In this document: positions 60,683-64,000 of the stretch, piece after piece
Numbering within the stretch: the first letter of the stretch is position 1
Layout of the letters: each line of letters begins with the position of its first letter
Origin: Erigeron canadensis
Lineage: Eukaryota > Streptophyta > Magnoliopsida > Asterales > Asteraceae
Assembly: GCF_010389155.1 (NCBI RefSeq)
Contig: NC_057761.1
Coordinates: 42,022,213 to 42,086,212 of the forward strand
Direction: 5' to 3'
DNA length: 64,000 nt
Notes under the pieces: generated by a model
Database searches by the model: none
What the model was told of the DNA's origin: nothing
What the model saw: only the letters and a program-made list of their open reading frames with translations
Position numbers and translations under genes: made by a program

Positions 60683-61057
60683 TCAAAATTCAAGTTCTCT
60701 GCACTCACTGGCGTCAATGGTCCTCGACGTGACTGCCGCAGACTTGATAGGCGCACCAGGGCACGTCTCTAGAAGCCGACCCACACACAGTGGTGTCATG
60801 CAGCCATCATCAGGAGCCGAGATTTCTTCAAGAATAGCCTCACTTTTAGCCCCGAATTCTAGGCTTTTTGTAACATAACTACTTGCGGTGTTTTCAGAAA
60901 TCTTGACACGATTCAATCCCAACACAAGCTTTTCGTGACCTGCAATAGGGGTACACAGATCTTCGTTCGTAGGCGTAGATCTGGATGCCGAGTTCATGCG
61001 TTCTTTTCTTGAATACGGAGTAAGCGGACACATATCGAGCACCTTTATGGATTCCAT
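60683..61057 (-). CDS. Small protein, possibly a SIAMESE-related CDK inhibitor
   Basis: An intronless frame of 124 codons starting CCATGGAA, a good plant start context. GC content is clearly above the flanks and a TATATTA-like word lies about 50 bp upstream (near 61110). Near the C-terminus, GCMTP (residues 85-89) followed by ETCPGAPIK (97-105) resembles the C-x-TP ... CP-x-AP-x-K motif of SIAMESE/SMR proteins, plant-specific inhibitors of cyclin-dependent kinases that promote endoreduplication. A second CTP lies at 35-37. The length fits the family (about 80-130). The rest shows no motif, and part of the SMR consensus (the central IP pair) is absent. It could be an unrelated orphan or decayed gene. 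No paralog is in the window. Confidence 0.45.
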   Translation of the reverse strand: MESIKVLDMCPLTPYSRKERMNSASRSTPTNEDLCTPIAGHEKLVLGLNRVKISENTASSYVTKSLEFGAKSEAILEEISAPDDGCMTPLCVGRLLETCPGAPIKSAAVTSRTIDASECRELEF

Positions 61058-61456
61058 GGTAACAGAATAAATTCTTGTCCGATTTTTTTAGAGATGTGAT
61101 GTAATATATAATATTGTTAACCGAGACGAAATTACATCATTATCATTTTTATATAGAGAATGATTAATTAACCGACTTTTTGTGAAGTTATCTCCATCTT
61201 TTAATCTTCGATTATTATCAACGGTAATAAAAGTTTAAGAAAGATATGGTTAGTTTTAACGTAAAAAGAATATCACCATCTGGTTTTACTTTTGGGTTAT
61301 ATTGGGCCTTTAATCTAACTAACCGGGCCATCAATTATTTGGGGTTATCATGGATTGAAAGAAATTTTTTTTTAATGGGATGAAAACGGGTCTATTACGG
61401 GGGGAATGTGATTATGTGAATATATTTTATAACAAAAGTTTTCTTTTTTCTTTTTA
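61058..61456. promoter_or_regulatory. Upstream region of the small SMR-like gene
   Basis: AT-rich. TATATTA-like words at 61100-61115 may serve as a TATA box. No other signal is recognised. Confidence 0.3.
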
Positions 61457-62370
61457 TCTTTTTATTATACTAAAGGCACAGTCCCTCTAATAACTTATCG
61501 ACCAATCACAACTTTTGATTTTCCAAAGTTGACTTTTGTTTTTAATTTTGACTTTAATTTCCATTTTTTAATTTTCCATCACAAATTTACACTTTTTACC
61601 CAGTAATTTTAATATAATAAATAAATAATAATAGCTAATATATATCCGATAGATTAATAACTAATATTTATCCACTAAAATAACAACTGATATATATCCA
61701 ATAAAATAATAACTATTATATATCCAATAATATATTTTATCATATAAGTATAAAATTAATTAATTCAAAATACATAAAATTTAATAGAAATATATTAAGA
61801 ATTTAAGAGTAATTGTCCTATTTTTTTATATATATAAATGTTTAGATATTGTCAAAGCGTATATAAAATAAAGCATTAGGGAAAATATATTACATTGTTA
61901 TATTCTAATTGCAATATTTAAGATATATATATTTCATCTAAAGATAAACTATAAATTCTAATAGTATAAAATAAGAATGTAATACACTTTGTGTAACAAT
62001 AAAGCATATATAAAAATATTATTTCTAATAGTGTAAAATAAAAATGTAATACACTTTGTGTAACAATAAAGCAAATATAATGATAGTGACCTATTATAAT
62101 TTTTTAATGGTCACATATCATTAAGTATGTCACAGTTTACAACTTTTGATTGACATAATATATTTTGTAGTATTTAAATATCGTTAAACATGTTACTGTA
62201 AACAACTTTGATGAACATATTTTTAAAAAATATATCAATATAAAACTCAGTGTTGGTATATAGATCAATTTTTTACTACTCAATATATTAAAATTTTAAC
62301 TATAATAAGTTAACATTTAATATTGATAACATCGTAAGCTTCATGTATTAAACACGGGCCTAAAATCTAG
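61457..62370 (+). mobile_element. Helitron-like element, family 1, copy C (diverged)
   Basis: It starts TCTTTTTATTATACTAAAGG (A before it). It ends AACACGGGCCTAAAATCTAG with CTAG at 62367-62370, followed by T. The last 16 bases nearly match copy A. It is 914 bp. The interior has a near tandem duplication (TAATACACTTTGTGTAACAA at 61980 and 62046). No coding. Confidence 0.75.
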
Positions 62371-62718
62371 TTTAATAATAAAGTTTAGCTTTGTTTTTTT
62401 AAAGCATCTTATGATGAAAATTTTTGGATTATTTTTCAAATTCAAAATTATAAAGGAAATACTATAAAAAAAATAAACACCACCACAACGATATTTTTTT
62501 ATTTTTATATACCCGTAAATTTAAATTTTATTTTTTTTTAGTTTACAATTAGCTTAACATTAGTTTTTTACAATAATCTTTACGGATATAGTATTGGTTT
62601 AGGATTTTCATTTTATTAGAAGTTAAATTTACTAATAAAGTTGTGATCTTGTCATTTAGTTTAGTTTAAATTAAGGGTTAAGATTCAAGTGTAGTTTTTG
62701 TATATTGACTATTAATTT

Positions 62719-62883
62719 TAGGGAAATGATAATCTCTTATCAAATTAGCTTAAAAATCCTCCTAACTATTGGATGATGATATGTGGAAAAATTAAAGGGG
62801 CAAGATTAAAAAAAAGAGAATTAGTGGATACCACATAACTTTTAAAGTGTTAGGAGGATTTTTAGGGAGGATTAATCATTTTC
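62719..62883. mobile_element. 165-bp inverted-repeat MITE
   Basis: Left GGGAAATGATAATCTCTTAT with TTAAAAATCCTCCTAAC, and right GTTAGGAGGATTTTTAGGGA with TTAATCATTTTCC, are reverse complements apart from small gaps. No clear target duplication. Confidence 0.55.
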
Positions 62884-63063
62884 CTTATGGATAGATTATA
62901 TTGTACGTGCCTTGATCATATATGCCTGAGTTATCAATTCTCCGGCGATTAGTTTTTAAATCACAGGTAAAATAGTAAGTGTAAATATACATAGGTAATC
63001 CGTATATTAAAAGTAATATCTATATGTAATAGACGGATCGATTAGGGTGGAATACAATTCGAT

Positions 63064-64000
63064 ATGGCTGCGGCAGCTGGTGATATTGATTATGATATGA
63101 CGGAGCAAATCCTCATACGATCGGATGCGGAAGATCTGAAGAGAAGCAAAGGCGTTTGTAAGTCATGGTATTCTTTAATCTCAACTCCTTGTTTTGTTGG
63201 ATCTTACGTAAAACGTAGTTACAACTTACAACAACAAAGGTCCTCAGGGGAAAGGCATGAATAACTGTTTTCTAGCTAAAAATAGGTTGTTTGTGGTTGG
63301 TTCTGCCAATGGTCTTGTATGTGTCTCTCCTACAGGTTTTCAACTTTTAGTCGTCAATCCATGTACTACACAGGCCATTAAAATACTTGAACCCCCACCC
63401 GAACCGCTTTCTGAGAGGGGGCTTCAGGTATGATTCATTCAATAATGACTACAAGATTGTAATAAGCGAGTCTTTACACGTTTTTATGTTCTTTCACTAA
63501 AAACATGTTTTTGGAAGTTCATTGGAGAATATGAGTATGTATACCGTTTGTGCACTACTGTTTCCAGCATCTTTTGTGATGGTGCACTCCACTGGCATAT
63601 GGAGAATTATCAGACTGTCATTCTCAATCTGAACATGGTACTTACTACACCCTGGGGGTCATGGAAGAATCTCTATTGAATCACCGTTCACCAAGATCAT
63701 GTGGGTATTGAGAAGCGACAATACTAATCGTGGAAAAAATCTTGGGTATTGTTGCCGGTGGATAATTATGTGATCAACTATGACGCTGTATACCTCATGA
63801 ACGATGATGATTACTCTATCGATCATGATACACTTCATGTTTTGTCCAACACTCGTGAATATATATCTGCTCCTATATATGTGAGGATTCCTGTATCTCC
63901 CCATGTCAACACTTTTTTTAGTGCTAAATCTGTAGTTATTTCAAGCTGGCATGACAAAGAAGAAAAATGTTATAATAAGGTGGGTTAAGGATCTTGTTAT
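63064..64000 (+). pseudogene. F-box / F-box-associated protein gene, frameshifted and cut by the window end
   Basis: It opens with a degenerate F-box (MTEQILIRSDAEDLKRSKGV, then CKSWYSLISTPCFVGSYVKR). The frame ends at 63264. The next frame from 63258 reads NNCFLAKNRLFVVGSANGLV, VNPCTTQAIKILEPPP. Another shift near 63420 gives GFRYDSFNNDYKIVI, then a stop. Later pieces include DGALHWHMENYQTVILNL (about 63580) and a frame at 63749-63988 (VYLMNDDDYSID, SWHDKEEKC). The order matches the F-box-associated type 1 family (CPR30/CPR1-like), substrate adaptors of SCF ubiquitin ligases. Several frameshifts make it non-functional unless sequencing errors are involved. Confidence 0.8.

Noticed and set aside
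1..64000. CRISPR arrays, bacterial operons, ribosome-binding sites
   Set aside because: No regularly spaced direct repeats with unique spacers, and the spliced genes and transposons show a plant nuclear genome.

Overview
The window is plant nuclear DNA, almost certainly a eudicot and probably Asteraceae. It is AT-rich, with spliced genes, microsatellites, long gene-free stretches and many small transposons. The lineage call rests on gene families: a kinase of the type expanded in daisy-family genomes, a TIR-NBS gene, a mitochondrial-type PPR protein and a DUF863 protein. It is an inference, not a search result.

Layout. 1-505 holds a Copia LTR remnant and a small MITE. 508-845 is a foldback element. 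About 862-5400 is a decayed copy of the block at about 11276-14110 (TIR-NBS second exon, spacer and PPR tail), broken by insertions. 6198-8388 is a protein kinase gene, here modelled with a second exon. 8900-10005 is a repeat-bearing, Helitron-like region. 10681-12322 is a truncated TIR-NBS gene. 13876-15978 is an intact PPR gene on the minus strand. 16020-25070 is transposons only, including a 3.1-kb solo LTR with a perfect 5-bp target duplication. 25608-31430 is a multi-exon DUF863 gene on the minus strand. 31480-60680 has no gene I can support but many small elements with readable ends. 60683-61057 is a small minus-strand ORF with a SIAMESE-related-like motif. 63064 to the end is a frameshifted F-box pseudogene.

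How the genes relate. The TIR-NBS genes and the kinase are typical of a fast-evolving immune-receptor neighbourhood with local duplication and decay. The PPR and DUF863 genes look like conserved single-copy genes beside it. No operon-like logic or CRISPR is expected or seen.

The clearest new structures are: (a) two families of short Helitron-like elements, several inserted exactly between A and T, including an 865/847-bp pair in opposite orientations; (b) a CACTA element inserted with a TTT duplication inside a Helitron-like element; (c) an 803-bp Mutator-like element with a 9-bp duplication; (d) a repeat carrying GGCGACGTCGCC palindromes, present twice 29 kb apart; (e) the hidden second exon of the kinase. 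I found no convincing new enzymatic or defence system; the novelty is mainly in mobile DNA and gene structure.
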